From NCBI GenBank assembly GCA_015655435.1, contig JAATFC010000030.1, positions 1-36,600 on the forward strand: a stretch of 36,600 nucleotides of DNA, in the 5' to 3' direction. Positions within the stretch are counted from its first letter, which is position 1. Each line of letters starts with the position of its first letter. The DNA is from Chitinophagales bacterium (GTDB taxonomy: Bacteria > Bacteroidota > Bacteroidia > Chitinophagales > Chitinophagaceae). Below the pieces are notes generated by a model. It saw nothing but the letters and a program-made list of their open reading frames with translations. It was not told the origin of the DNA and searched no databases. The position numbers were made by a program, and so were the translations under genes. Shown here one piece after another: positions 24,413 to 31,786 of the stretch.

Positions 24413-25255
24413 ATGAACACTGAAGAATACCAACATCGAACTTATCCGATTAAGATGCAATATCAAACGCGAGGGATACATCTCAATGATGCACAAGCCA
24501 TAAAAATATTACAATATGAAGAAGACAAAGATTTCTTTTCCTTAAAATATTTCTTCTCTCAATGGGAAGAGTGGGATTATGAACAAGATACTTTGCTGCA
24601 AATTCTGAATCATGAGCAATATACAGCGTATGAAAAAAAACTTAAAGAAGCTATACAACAATATCAACAAGACCTTACAGAACGAGACAAAAATATTGCG
24701 AAGGACGTTGCTTATGTAGAAGAATTATTACAATTCCATAAAACAAATATTTTTCCATTTCTTTCGGCTTATCCGACTGCATTACATCTTGGATTCATCG
24801 ACCAGAGTTCTAAAATTGAATATTTAAAAAAAGAATATGCTACATTTTTAAAAGAGAGCAAGAAAGAGATACTAGTGAACCATTTTAGGATGTATAAAAA
24901 TTTTCAACCTAATAGATTAAAACACTTGATACTAGGCAACAAAATAGACCATCTATTTCCTAACTATCAGGATTTCAAATACAAGATGGAAGAACCTACA
25001 ACTACCATAAACAATTTTATTGTCTCGAAACTCCCCAAACGACTATATGAAACATCTTACAATAAGCCCAAAGATTCTTTATACAAGAAAATGGAAACTT
25101 GGAAAGAGCAAATAAGAATTATTAGGGAAAAACATCATACCGAAAAAGTTGGTATATGGTATAAAGAGGATCAACAAAACGAAGATAAATCATTTCAAGA
25201 TTTACACATGTCGTTGTTGTTATTTGATAAAGATATGTACGGATTGGACAATTAA
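24413..25255 (+). CDS. Hypothetical protein, helical, no recognised domain
   Basis: A 280-residue hydrophilic protein with no signal peptide or membrane segment. It is rich in Lys, Glu, Gln, Tyr and Phe, with long predicted helices (for example EQYTAYEKKLKEAIQQYQQD, about 65-84) and several aromatic clusters (FFSLKYFFSQWEEWDYEQ). I recognise no motif or catalytic pattern. The gene is distinctly more AT-rich than cutC before it, which may mark an acquired or fast-evolving gene. Its stop overlaps the stop of the convergent downstream gene by three bases. The coding call rests on a long open frame with a sensible start and amino-acid composition. Confidence 0.7.
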   Translation: MNTEEYQHRTYPIKMQYQTRGIHLNDAQAIKILQYEEDKDFFSLKYFFSQWEEWDYEQDTLLQILNHEQYTAYEKKLKEAIQQYQQDLTERDKNIAKDVAYVEELLQFHKTNIFPFLSAYPTALHLGFIDQSSKIEYLKKEYATFLKESKKEILVNHFRMYKNFQPNRLKHLILGNKIDHLFPNYQDFKYKMEEPTTTINNFIVSKLPKRLYETSYNKPKDSLYKKMETWKEQIRIIREKHHTEKVGIWYKEDQQNEDKSFQDLHMSLLLFDKDMYGLDN

Positions 25256-26550
25256 TTTTTCTTCACTTGAAATACATTTTTCTTTCCATTTTCAAAAACC
25301 ACCAGCGTATAGTTTCCGTTTGAAAGTTCTTTGCATTTTAGAAAAAATGATTTTCCTGGTTCAATATAACGTCGATGAACGGACAATACTTTTTCATCTG
25401 AACTATTATACAAAATAAACTGTAAGTTTTCTTGCCGTTCGGAAACGCTTATCTCTATTGCATCTTGAAAATCTGTCGTTACAACCTGTACAAAATTACC
25501 CGTATTGACAGGAACATTATTTTTAGGATTTATAGTTATATTTTTATCTTGTGTATCTTCTGTATTGGGAGTTTTTGTATTGGCACTATTGGTCTTAATA
25601 AAATCAAACGAAGAGCTTATGGGATAATGGTCTGACGTTTTACCGTTTTTAAAATCACTTACGGCATTGACGATATCTTTTCGAATAGCAATTGAACCTT
25701 TTACATAGTGAGCAGCCAACGCACTATTGATAATCTGGTTATCGATTATAGTAGGGTAATGCAAGGTTGTACCGCCACTTGCAGGAGACAATTGCAATGT
25801 CAATGCGGTGTTTCCATTTTGCAATAAAGCACTATAAGGGCTCGTTAAGTTTTTACCTGCGATACTATTTTGCAAAACATCATTATAGTCGCCCATAATC
25901 ATCAACGGCTTATCGTTTAATACTACTTTAATAGAATCCGCCATTTCGTTTGCGGCCTGCAATCTTCTGTTGTAACTATCCTTGTCCGCACCGGATTTTG
26001 CGTGAATCAACAATACAGCAATAGGAAAATCTTTACCGTTTTGCTGTATTGTCGCTTCCAATAGGAAGGGATAACGACCATTGGAAAAATTGTATCCCGC
26101 ACGACTACTCTTTTGCATAAAAGCGCGCGTATGTACATTTTTGAAAATATTTTTGTCAAAAACAAATGCCATTTTCTGCGCGTCTTTTAATGTCTGAGTA
26201 TTTCCACTTTTAGCTCCAGCCGCATAGTCGGAAACAATACAACTATATTGGTCACCTAGTTGATGCACGACCTCGTTAAGTCTATCTATATCGACCACTT
26301 CACATAACCCGTATAGTTCCGCATGTAAATACTGCAATATTTTTTGAACATTGGCTTGTTGCAAATCCAAATCATACGGGCCGTTTTTGGTAGAGCCAAA
26401 CCATTCAATATTCCAGTTGACAATCGTAATATTCTGCGTAGTGGACTTTGTACCTGATATAGCGTTTTCTTTCTGTTGGTTGTTTTGTCCATTGCCGCAA
26501 CCAAACGAGAACCAACTTAGGAGAATCAACAAACTTAATCTGTATTGCAT
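25252..26550 (-). CDS. Lipoprotein of the endonuclease/exonuclease/phosphatase superfamily
   Basis: A 432-residue exported protein. The N-terminus (MQYRLSLLILLSWFSFGCGN) has a lipobox-like cysteine at 18. The body is an EEP (DNase I-like) domain, about 40-315: VNWNIEWFGS, LYGLCEV (metal-binding Glu), LIHAKSG, MIMGDYNDVLQNS (catalytic Asp/Asn) and TSDHYPISS (terminal Asp-His). These cover all the usual catalytic positions. After a Thr/Asn-rich linker there is a C-terminal beta domain (about 350-432; LQFILYNSSDEKVLSVHRRY, SNGNYTLVVFENGKKNVFQV) that resembles type IX secretion sorting domains. The substrate may be nucleic acid, phospholipid or inositol phosphate. It is convergent with the hypothetical gene upstream in coordinates. 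Confidence 0.85.
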   Translation of the reverse strand: MQYRLSLLILLSWFSFGCGNGQNNQQKENAISGTKSTTQNITIVNWNIEWFGSTKNGPYDLDLQQANVQKILQYLHAELYGLCEVVDIDRLNEVVHQLGDQYSCIVSDYAAGAKSGNTQTLKDAQKMAFVFDKNIFKNVHTRAFMQKSSRAGYNFSNGRYPFLLEATIQQNGKDFPIAVLLIHAKSGADKDSYNRRLQAANEMADSIKVVLNDKPLMIMGDYNDVLQNSIAGKNLTSPYSALLQNGNTALTLQLSPASGGTTLHYPTIIDNQIINSALAAHYVKGSIAIRKDIVNAVSDFKNGKTSDHYPISSSFDFIKTNSANTKTPNTEDTQDKNITINPKNNVPVNTGNFVQVVTTDFQDAIEISVSERQENLQFILYNSSDEKVLSVHRRYIEPGKSFFLKCKELSNGNYTLVVFENGKKNVFQVKKN

Positions 26551-26642
26551 ACTTCGAGAGATATTGAGCAGCTAAATTAAATCATCTATATCCAATAGTT
26601 TTTCCAAATTTGCCAAATGTCCAAATCTTCAAATTCTCCATT

Positions 26643-26650
26643 TACCTTTG
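26643..26650 (+). promoter_or_regulatory. -7 element for gltX, near-leaderless
   Basis: TACCTTTG is a perfect TAnnTTTG and ends seven bases before the gltX ATG. The transcript would start at or next to the start codon. A TTTG at 26609-26612 is 30 bases away, too far for a standard -33 element. Confidence 0.45.
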
Positions 26651-26657
26651 CACCGTT

Positions 26658-28223
26658 ATGGAAAAAAGAGTAAGAACACGATTTGCGCCCTCTCCTACGG
26701 GCGGTCTGCATCTGGGTGGTGTGCGTACAGCCTTGTACAACTATTTATTTGCAAAGCATTTTGGCGGAGATTTTATCTTGCGTATCGAAGATACCGACCA
26801 AACAAGATTTGTTCCCGATGCGGAGGAATATATCATGGAAACCCTGAAATGGTGCGGATTGGAACCGGACGAAAGTCCATTCAAACCAGGCGATTATGCA
26901 CCTTATCGCCAGAGTGAGCGCAAGCCTATATACCGTGAATATGCAGAGAAATTGGTTGCAAACGGGCAGGCTTATTACGCATTTGACACGCCCGAAGAAT
27001 TGACGGCGATGCGTGAAAATTTTAAAACAGAACAAAATCCATCTCCCAAATATGATTTTTCCATTAGGGAAAAAATGAGCAATTCGCTTGCTCTTTCTGC
27101 GGAAGAGACTCAAAAGGAAATCAGCGACGGCACTCCATACGTCATCCGAATCAAGATGTCTGCAAACGAGAAAGTTTCCTTGCACGACATGATACGTGGC
27201 GATGTGAGTTTCAATACAACCGACGTGGACGATAAAGTTTTGTTGAAAGCGGACGGCATGCCGACTTACCATCTCGCTGTTGTTGTAGACGATTACCTGA
27301 TGAAGATTACACACGCTTTCCGCGGAGAGGAATGGTTGCCCAGCGCGCCCGTCCACATCAAGTTGTGGGAAAATCTTTTCGGTTTGGAAAACATGCCGGA
27401 ATGGGCGCATCTTCCACTTATATTGAAGCCCGACGGCAAAGGAAAGCTCAGCAAACGCGACGGTGCCAAACTTGGTTTTCCCGTATTTGCAATGAACTGG
27501 ACTGACCCGAGGGACAATGAGTTCACGGAAGGTTTTCGTGAAAGAGGTTTTGTACCGCAGGCATTTGTCAATATGTTGGCATTGATTGGCTGGAACGACG
27601 GCACGGAACAGGAACTTTTTTCCTCACCGGAACTCATTGCAAAGTTTGATATTGGTCGCGTACACAAAGGTGGAGCAAAATTCAACTATACGAAAGCGCT
27701 ATGGTTCAACAAGGAATGGGTAAAAACATTACCCGGATTTGAACTGGCACCGCAAGTCAAGCAACTATTGTTGGCAGACGGTGTTACCGAAAAACAAATC
27801 GATAGCGACGCTATATTGGCAGGCATTATTGACATGGTAAAAGATCGTTGCACGCTGCTGCCTGATTTTGTCTCGCAGACCGATTTCTTTTTCCGTCGTC
27901 CTGCGAGCATAGACACGGCTTCCGCTATCAAAAAATGGGAAACTGCCTACGGTATTTTTTATAGGGAAAAACTGATTCCCCAATATGAAAATTGCGAAAG
28001 CTGGACAGCGGAAAATCTAGAAAATATCTTCAACGAAACGACCGCTGCAGGCGGTATCGAAAAACCCGGCAACCTAATGCTGCCATTACGTATCATGCTA
28101 GTCGGTGGGAAGTTTGGTCCACACGTTTTTGACATTGCCGCATTGATTGGCAAAAAAGAGTCCATTGCAAGACTAAAAGAAGGTTTGGATAGCATCGAAA
28201 AAGCATTTTTGGAAAAGCAATAA
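26658..28223 (+). CDS. gltX: Glutamyl-tRNA synthetase
   Basis: A 521-residue class I aminoacyl-tRNA synthetase that charges tRNA-Glu. The N-terminal APSPTGGLHLGGVRTALYNY contains the HIGH-equivalent HLGG (18-21); the KMSKS-equivalent is KLSKRDGAK in the segment KPDGKGKLSKRDGAKLGFPV. The anticodon-binding helical domain follows to the C-terminus. I chose the ATG at 26658 because it begins the conserved MEKRVRTRFAPSPTG; a longer frame from 26610 only adds unlikely residues upstream of the promoter element. Length and motifs are normal. It is followed by a good terminator. Confidence 0.97.
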   Translation: MEKRVRTRFAPSPTGGLHLGGVRTALYNYLFAKHFGGDFILRIEDTDQTRFVPDAEEYIMETLKWCGLEPDESPFKPGDYAPYRQSERKPIYREYAEKLVANGQAYYAFDTPEELTAMRENFKTEQNPSPKYDFSIREKMSNSLALSAEETQKEISDGTPYVIRIKMSANEKVSLHDMIRGDVSFNTTDVDDKVLLKADGMPTYHLAVVVDDYLMKITHAFRGEEWLPSAPVHIKLWENLFGLENMPEWAHLPLILKPDGKGKLSKRDGAKLGFPVFAMNWTDPRDNEFTEGFRERGFVPQAFVNMLALIGWNDGTEQELFSSPELIAKFDIGRVHKGGAKFNYTKALWFNKEWVKTLPGFELAPQVKQLLLADGVTEKQIDSDAILAGIIDMVKDRCTLLPDFVSQTDFFFRRPASIDTASAIKKWETAYGIFYREKLIPQYENCESWTAENLENIFNETTAAGGIEKPGNLMLPLRIMLVGGKFGPHVFDIAALIGKKESIARLKEGLDSIEKAFLEKQ

Positions 28224-28248
28224 ATAAAAATTACCGTATTTATATTGG

Positions 28249-28280
28249 ACAGCCGGCATCATTGAAGCCGGCTGTTTTTG
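28249..28280 (+). terminator. Rho-independent terminator after gltX
   Basis: A perfect 9-bp stem, ACAGCCGGC (28249-28257) with GCCGGCTGT (28267-28275), has a 9-base loop and is followed by a T run (28275-28279). Confidence 0.88.
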
Positions 28281-28411
28281 TTGTATTGCTATCAAATAGC
28301 GTATATCGTATAACAAATAATCGAGTGTATGACATCGATACAAAATACGCATTGCGTATAATGAACATAAAAGATTAAGTGCCAATGAAATGAAGTTTAT
28401 TTTTTGGAAAT

Positions 28412-28453
28412 CAGCATATTTGATAAATTGCGCTAATAATAATGTTAGAGCGC
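28412..28453 (+). repeat. Dispersed intergenic repeat, copy A
   Basis: CAGCATATTTGATAAATTGC followed by an ATAATAATGTTAG segment. Copy B at 32768-32820 shares CAG, ATTTGATAAATTGC, AATAATAATG and AATGTTAG with a short insertion. Both copies end in a GTTAG box next to an accessory gene block. Confidence 0.6.
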
Positions 28454-28614
28454 AATCCGCTACGCTCCTTGCGCTCTAACGTCGCTGCGCCTACACCGCA
28501 TGTTAAGCTCGTCGCTTCGCGGACTTCGCCTAACATGCGGTTTTGCTCAATTCCTCAGCTTTCGTACCTTCGGTACGAGCTTCGGAACTGCGCAAAGCCG
28601 CAGCGACGTTACTT
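28444..28614. repeat. Nested palindromic island, attC-like
   Basis: Perfect inverted repeats seen are 12 bp GTTAGAGCGCAA (28444-28455) with TTGCGCTCTAAC (28469-28480), 13 bp TAACGTCGCTGCG (28477-28489) with CGCAGCGACGTTA (28599-28611), 11 bp ACCGCATGTTA (28495-28505) with TAACATGCGGT (28531-28541), and 7 bp TCGTACC/GGTACGA (28562-28578). The subsegment 28528-28614 starts with GCCTAAC, which fits the integron R'' consensus RYYYAAC. It folds into an 18-bp imperfect stem (28537-28554 with 28584-28601, three non-Watson-Crick positions) and ends at GTTACTT. This is the architecture of an integron attC site, though the final GTT box is not a perfect GTTRRRY. Confidence 0.55.
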
Positions 28615-28914
28615 ATAATATAGCCCAGCATACTATATAAACTCGACCGACGTATAACATCCCAACAATTTGACACAACGAAACTTGATTGGCTACAATA
28701 ACCAAAACCGTTAATCTATAACTTCAGTTTTCCTCATTTTTATATTCCAATTAATTATTGGCTTAAATTGCAAAGAATATACTTACATCTACAATACATG
28801 GCTACGTTGCCAATCGAATGGAATAGCCAACAAAAAGCCGATGATTTAAAGTGAACGTAGGCGGACTCCAAATCGGCTCTCTAATATTTAACCAAATATC
28901 ATCCTCAAAGATTA

Positions 28915-29532
28915 GTGTCCCAAGAAGAAAAATATATAGCCGACTTTAAGGAAACCATTTTAGGTTACTATCCCATCTCGGATAATGCGTTTTCATTGTT
29001 TGAAAAAATCATGACATTCAATCTTTTCAAAAAGAACGAAATATTAGTTTACACCGGACAGATAGCAAAGACGATTTACTTTATCTGCGACGGTGCTATT
29101 ATTGCATACGTTACAGACAATTTTGGAAATACATATAACAAAAACATTTTTCTCGAGAAGCAATTTGCAAGTTCAAGAGTTTCGTCAATTCTGCAAACAC
29201 CATCAGACTTTACACTTCAAGCGATTGAAGATTCCGTAGTCATTTGCATGCCTTATACTCAATACAAAAAAATCACTTCCGAAAACGAAGAACTCAAACA
29301 GTTTTATATTGTCTATTTGGAGAAAAACTGGATAATAGACAAAGAACAGCGAGAGATTTCTTTGGTTATGGAAAATGCCACTACTCGGTATATCAAACTT
29401 CTAAAAGCGCATCCAAATATCTACAAAAGAATTCCACTGCAGCATATTGCATCACATTTAGGTATTACGCCCACCCAACTGAGCAGGATAAGAAAAGATT
29501 TGAAGAAAAACGATTCCAATCAACATATGTAA
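28915..29532 (+). CDS. Crp/Fnr-family transcriptional regulator
   Basis: A 205-residue regulator with a cyclic-nucleotide-binding-like N-terminal barrel (about 30-120; KKNEILVYTGQIAKTIYFIC, DGAIIAYV) and a C-terminal helix-turn-helix (about 172-195; QHIASHLGITPTQLSRIRKD). The start is a GTG at 28915; no better start exists nearby. It differs clearly from the tandem pair at 21003-22230. It is followed after 50 bases by a dienelactone-hydrolase-like lipoprotein gene on the same strand, a possible target. It is AT-rich and lies just behind the palindromic island, so it may belong to an acquired block. Confidence 0.88.
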   Translation: MSQEEKYIADFKETILGYYPISDNAFSLFEKIMTFNLFKKNEILVYTGQIAKTIYFICDGAIIAYVTDNFGNTYNKNIFLEKQFASSRVSSILQTPSDFTLQAIEDSVVICMPYTQYKKITSENEELKQFYIVYLEKNWIIDKEQREISLVMENATTRYIKLLKAHPNIYKRIPLQHIASHLGITPTQLSRIRKDLKKNDSNQHM

Positions 29533-29582
29533 AGAGTCAACCCGATTATTGACATTACTTTTGGTGTATGGAAGCTAAGTAT

Positions 29583-30359
29583 ATGCTACGCATATTCGTC
29601 AATACAATTGTTTGTTTGACTATGTCTTCCTGTTCAAATTTAAAACGCATGAAAGAATCCTCAACTATACAGAACGCTTTGCAAACCGTTTCCTACCAAG
29701 AGGCGGGAGTGACATTTAATGGTACTATAACATCCAACAAAGGTAAAAAGCTCCCCGGAGTACTTATATTGCCCGCGTGGTTGGGCATTGACGAGGAAGC
29801 AAAGAATGCAGCCCTGGAATTGGAAAAGGAAGGCTACATCGCATTCATTGCAGACATCTATGGAGAAGGCTGCATTCCAAAAAACAAAGAAGAAGCTTCT
29901 GTAAAAGCTACTTTTTACAAACAAAACTATAAAGAATACCAAAAAAGGACAAACTTAGCGCTGGAAGCCCTTATTGCCAACGGTGCCGACAAAGAAAAAA
30001 TTGCTGTTATTGGCTTTTGTTTTGGAGGAACCGGAGCATTAGAAGCTGCTCGGGGAAATCTGCCTATTGTCGGAGTCGTATCTATACACGGGAGCTTGCA
30101 TAAAGATGCAAGTAGAGAAAACACGCCCATCAATACAAAGATATTGGTGGAGCATCCCGACCAAGATAAAAGTGTATCAAAAGAAGATTATGACAAATTT
30201 ATAGTTGAGATGAATGACAGTAAAACTGATTGGCAAATCATCACCTATGCCAACTCAAAACATACATTTACCAATCCTCAATCTCCTGACTATAATCCGT
30301 TAATGGCAAAAAGAGCATGGCGACACACATTACTGTTTTTGCAGGAAATATTAAAATAA
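29583..30359 (+). CDS. Dienelactone-hydrolase-family lipoprotein
   Basis: A 258-residue alpha/beta hydrolase with a lipoprotein signal (MLRIFVNTIVCLTMSSC, Cys 17). The catalytic triad of the DLH family can be placed at C146 in GFCFGG, D195 (HPDQDKSV) and H227 (SKHTFTNP). The early strand-helix region LPGVLILPAWLGIDEEAKNA (57-76) and ADIYGEG are also typical. I chose the ATG at 29583; one 15 bases upstream is possible but would lengthen the signal peptide. Enzymes of this family hydrolyse lactones or esters, but the substrate here is unknown. The export signal is common in Bacteroidota members. Confidence 0.87.
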   Translation: MLRIFVNTIVCLTMSSCSNLKRMKESSTIQNALQTVSYQEAGVTFNGTITSNKGKKLPGVLILPAWLGIDEEAKNAALELEKEGYIAFIADIYGEGCIPKNKEEASVKATFYKQNYKEYQKRTNLALEALIANGADKEKIAVIGFCFGGTGALEAARGNLPIVGVVSIHGSLHKDASRENTPINTKILVEHPDQDKSVSKEDYDKFIVEMNDSKTDWQIITYANSKHTFTNPQSPDYNPLMAKRAWRHTLLFLQEILK

Positions 30360-30410
30360 TACTCACTGAATTATAGTTGAATATCTGGTTGAATTATACA
30401 ACCGTTTCCA

Positions 30411-30485
30411 ATGAAAGTAATTGATATTTTGGGAACAATATTCAAAGAACCCTTTCGTGGGAACTCAAGCAAAAACTTGGTTTAA
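30411..30485 (+). CDS. Possible 24-codon leader ORF or gene remnant
   Basis: An ATG-initiated frame of 24 codons (MKVIDILGTIFKEPFRGNSS, then KNLV) ends three bases before the start of the GNAT gene. It could be a short upstream ORF coupled to that gene or a remnant of a lost gene. Nothing else supports it. Confidence 0.2.
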   Translation: MKVIDILGTIFKEPFRGNSSKNLV

Positions 30486-30487
30486 AG

Positions 30488-31246
30488 ATGCACAAAATAG
30501 CCAAAAACACAAACAATCTCATATCTCTATGGGAAACCGTTGGGAAAAACCTCAATGGTCTTCATCAACTTGATTCGTTAAGTTACTGCATGATTGAAAA
30601 CTCTGATTGGCCCAATAGAATATGGTTTACAAAAGAAATGACCATTAACTCGTTAAAAGCCTCTATTGACATTATCAACAATGAAAAGAGTTCAATAATC
30701 GTAAGCTATTGGAGCGATTTTGGAAATGCCCATCATTCATTATTTGAACAATTTGGGTTTACTGCAAAATCCAGACAAATAGGAATGTCACTACAACTTC
30801 ACAAAAAAGTAAAACACGATAATATTATCAACCTAAAAAGAGTCGAACAAGAAAAAGAGCAAGCACTTTGGTCCATGATATATCCATACAGCTTTGGATA
30901 TAAAATTTCTAGTCAAATTGTCGCACAAACAAAAGATTTCGTTTTCTATTATTTAATCTATCTTGATAGTCAAGTCATCGGAACAGTCATTACACACCAA
31001 ACGGAAGATACAATCGGAATACACGGATTAGGTATTCTTCCCGAGTTCAGAAGAAAAGGATATGCAGAAGAAGTAATGAAAATAATTTCCAATGAGGCAA
31101 TTGATAGGGAAATTAAAATACTTGTATTGCAATCATCTGAAATGGGAAAAAACATTTATAAAGGATTAGGGTTTTGTGAAGACTTTTTAGTTACGAACTA
31201 TACATTGAATCCAGACTATAACGCACTACACACAACAAACCTTTAA
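30488..31246 (+). CDS. GNAT-family N-acetyltransferase
   Basis: A 252-residue protein whose C-terminal half is a GNAT domain. The acetyl-CoA-binding motif A is IHGLGILPEFRRKGYAEEVM (about 178-197), followed by the typical end SSEMGKNIYKGLGF. The N-terminal half (1-120) has a second, weaker GNAT-like pattern, as in FR47-type or two-domain acetyltransferases (WSDFGNAHHSLFEQFGFTAK). GNAT enzymes acetylate amines of antibiotics, metabolites or proteins; the substrate cannot be inferred. The gene is very AT-rich and lies in the accessory block, 128 bases after the hydrolase gene. Confidence 0.82.
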   Translation: MHKIAKNTNNLISLWETVGKNLNGLHQLDSLSYCMIENSDWPNRIWFTKEMTINSLKASIDIINNEKSSIIVSYWSDFGNAHHSLFEQFGFTAKSRQIGMSLQLHKKVKHDNIINLKRVEQEKEQALWSMIYPYSFGYKISSQIVAQTKDFVFYYLIYLDSQVIGTVITHQTEDTIGIHGLGILPEFRRKGYAEEVMKIISNEAIDREIKILVLQSSEMGKNIYKGLGFCEDFLVTNYTLNPDYNALHTTNL

Positions 31247-31317
31247 GTATTATTACGGGTGAAGCGCTAAATCTCAACTTACGTATTTCCATTCTTTTCA
31301 ATACGGACAACCTTTGT

Positions 31318-31677
31318 TTACTTCTTTTTTATTTTGGCAATCTCCTTATCTCCCCAATTTTTCAGGTATTCAATAAAAGGAATCAGTTCCAGTCCGGTTT
31401 CTGTAAGTGCGTATTCTACTTTTGGTGGGATTTCGTGGTACACTTTTCTGATGACGAGCTTGTCTTCTTCCAATTCTCTGAGCGTTTGCGTCAACATTTT
31501 GGGTGTTATATCATGCAGCGTTTTTCTCAGTTGCCCGTAGCGCATCACGAGATGGAGATGCAAATACCATAGGATTCTGCCTTTGTATTTCCCGCCGATT
31601 CTTCGAAATGCATAGTCAACAGGACAGGTTGCTTCTACGGTATATTTATTTTCAACTTTTTTCATATTGTAAAACAT
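31318..31677 (-). CDS. HxlR-family transcriptional regulator
   Basis: A 119-residue winged-helix protein of the HxlR family. The conserved CPVDYAFRRIGGKYKGRILW (about 18-37) carries the N-terminal cysteine that senses electrophiles or oxidants in relatives such as YodB. It is followed by MRYGQLRKTLHDITPKMLTQ and the wing region (VIRKVYHEIPPKVEYALTET). It is divergent from an MDR-type NAD(P)H oxidoreductase, the usual arrangement for redox-responsive HxlR control of a quinone reductase. An ATG 12 bases downstream (31665) could also be the start. Confidence 0.92.
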   Translation of the reverse strand: MFYNMKKVENKYTVEATCPVDYAFRRIGGKYKGRILWYLHLHLVMRYGQLRKTLHDITPKMLTQTLRELEEDKLVIRKVYHEIPPKVEYALTETGLELIPFIEYLKNWGDKEIAKIKKK

Positions 31678-31730
31678 TGAATCTCAATATTAGTATATTT
31701 CTAGTACCTATGATACAAAAAAGTGCATAC

Positions 31731-31761
31731 TTGACTTAAATATACCAACAGTATAGCTTTG
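31731..31761 (+). promoter_or_regulatory. Promoter and candidate HxlR operator for the oxidoreductase gene
   Basis: A TTG at 31731-31733 and a TAGCTTTG at 31754-31761, separated by 20 bases, give a well-spaced Bacteroidota promoter (-33 TTG, -7 TAnnTTTG). An inverted repeat TATAC-CAACA-GTATA (31741-31755) lies in the spacer and overlaps the -7 element, where a repressor would block polymerase. Binding by the HxlR protein is inference. Confidence 0.6.
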
Positions 31762-31786
31762 CTTTCTTAATCATAAATTATTTGAA

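Larger units (their letters stand above)
28281..28914. other. Gene-free stretch with palindromic island
   Basis: No credible gene is seen in these 634 bases. The first 130 bases are AT-rich. Positions 28412-28453 match a second copy at 32768-32820. The segment 28444-28614 is GC-rich and full of inverted repeats (separate entry). The remaining 300 bases are AT-rich, with a loose inverted repeat GCCGAT/ATCGGC (28837-28842 and 28872-28877) shortly before the next gene. Confidence 0.7.

Noticed and set aside
26745-27410. 221-codon minus-strand frame opposite gltX
   Set aside because: Composition is unlike a protein (many Cys, Phe, Arg) and it lies entirely inside gltX.
28281-28914. tRNA or small RNA gene in the gene-free stretch
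   Set aside because: No cloverleaf, T-loop or CCA-type end was found; the paired segments fit a recombination site or repeat better.
30387-30403. Small hairpin GGTTG/CAACC after the hydrolase gene
   Set aside because: Only five base pairs and no T run, so not called a terminator.
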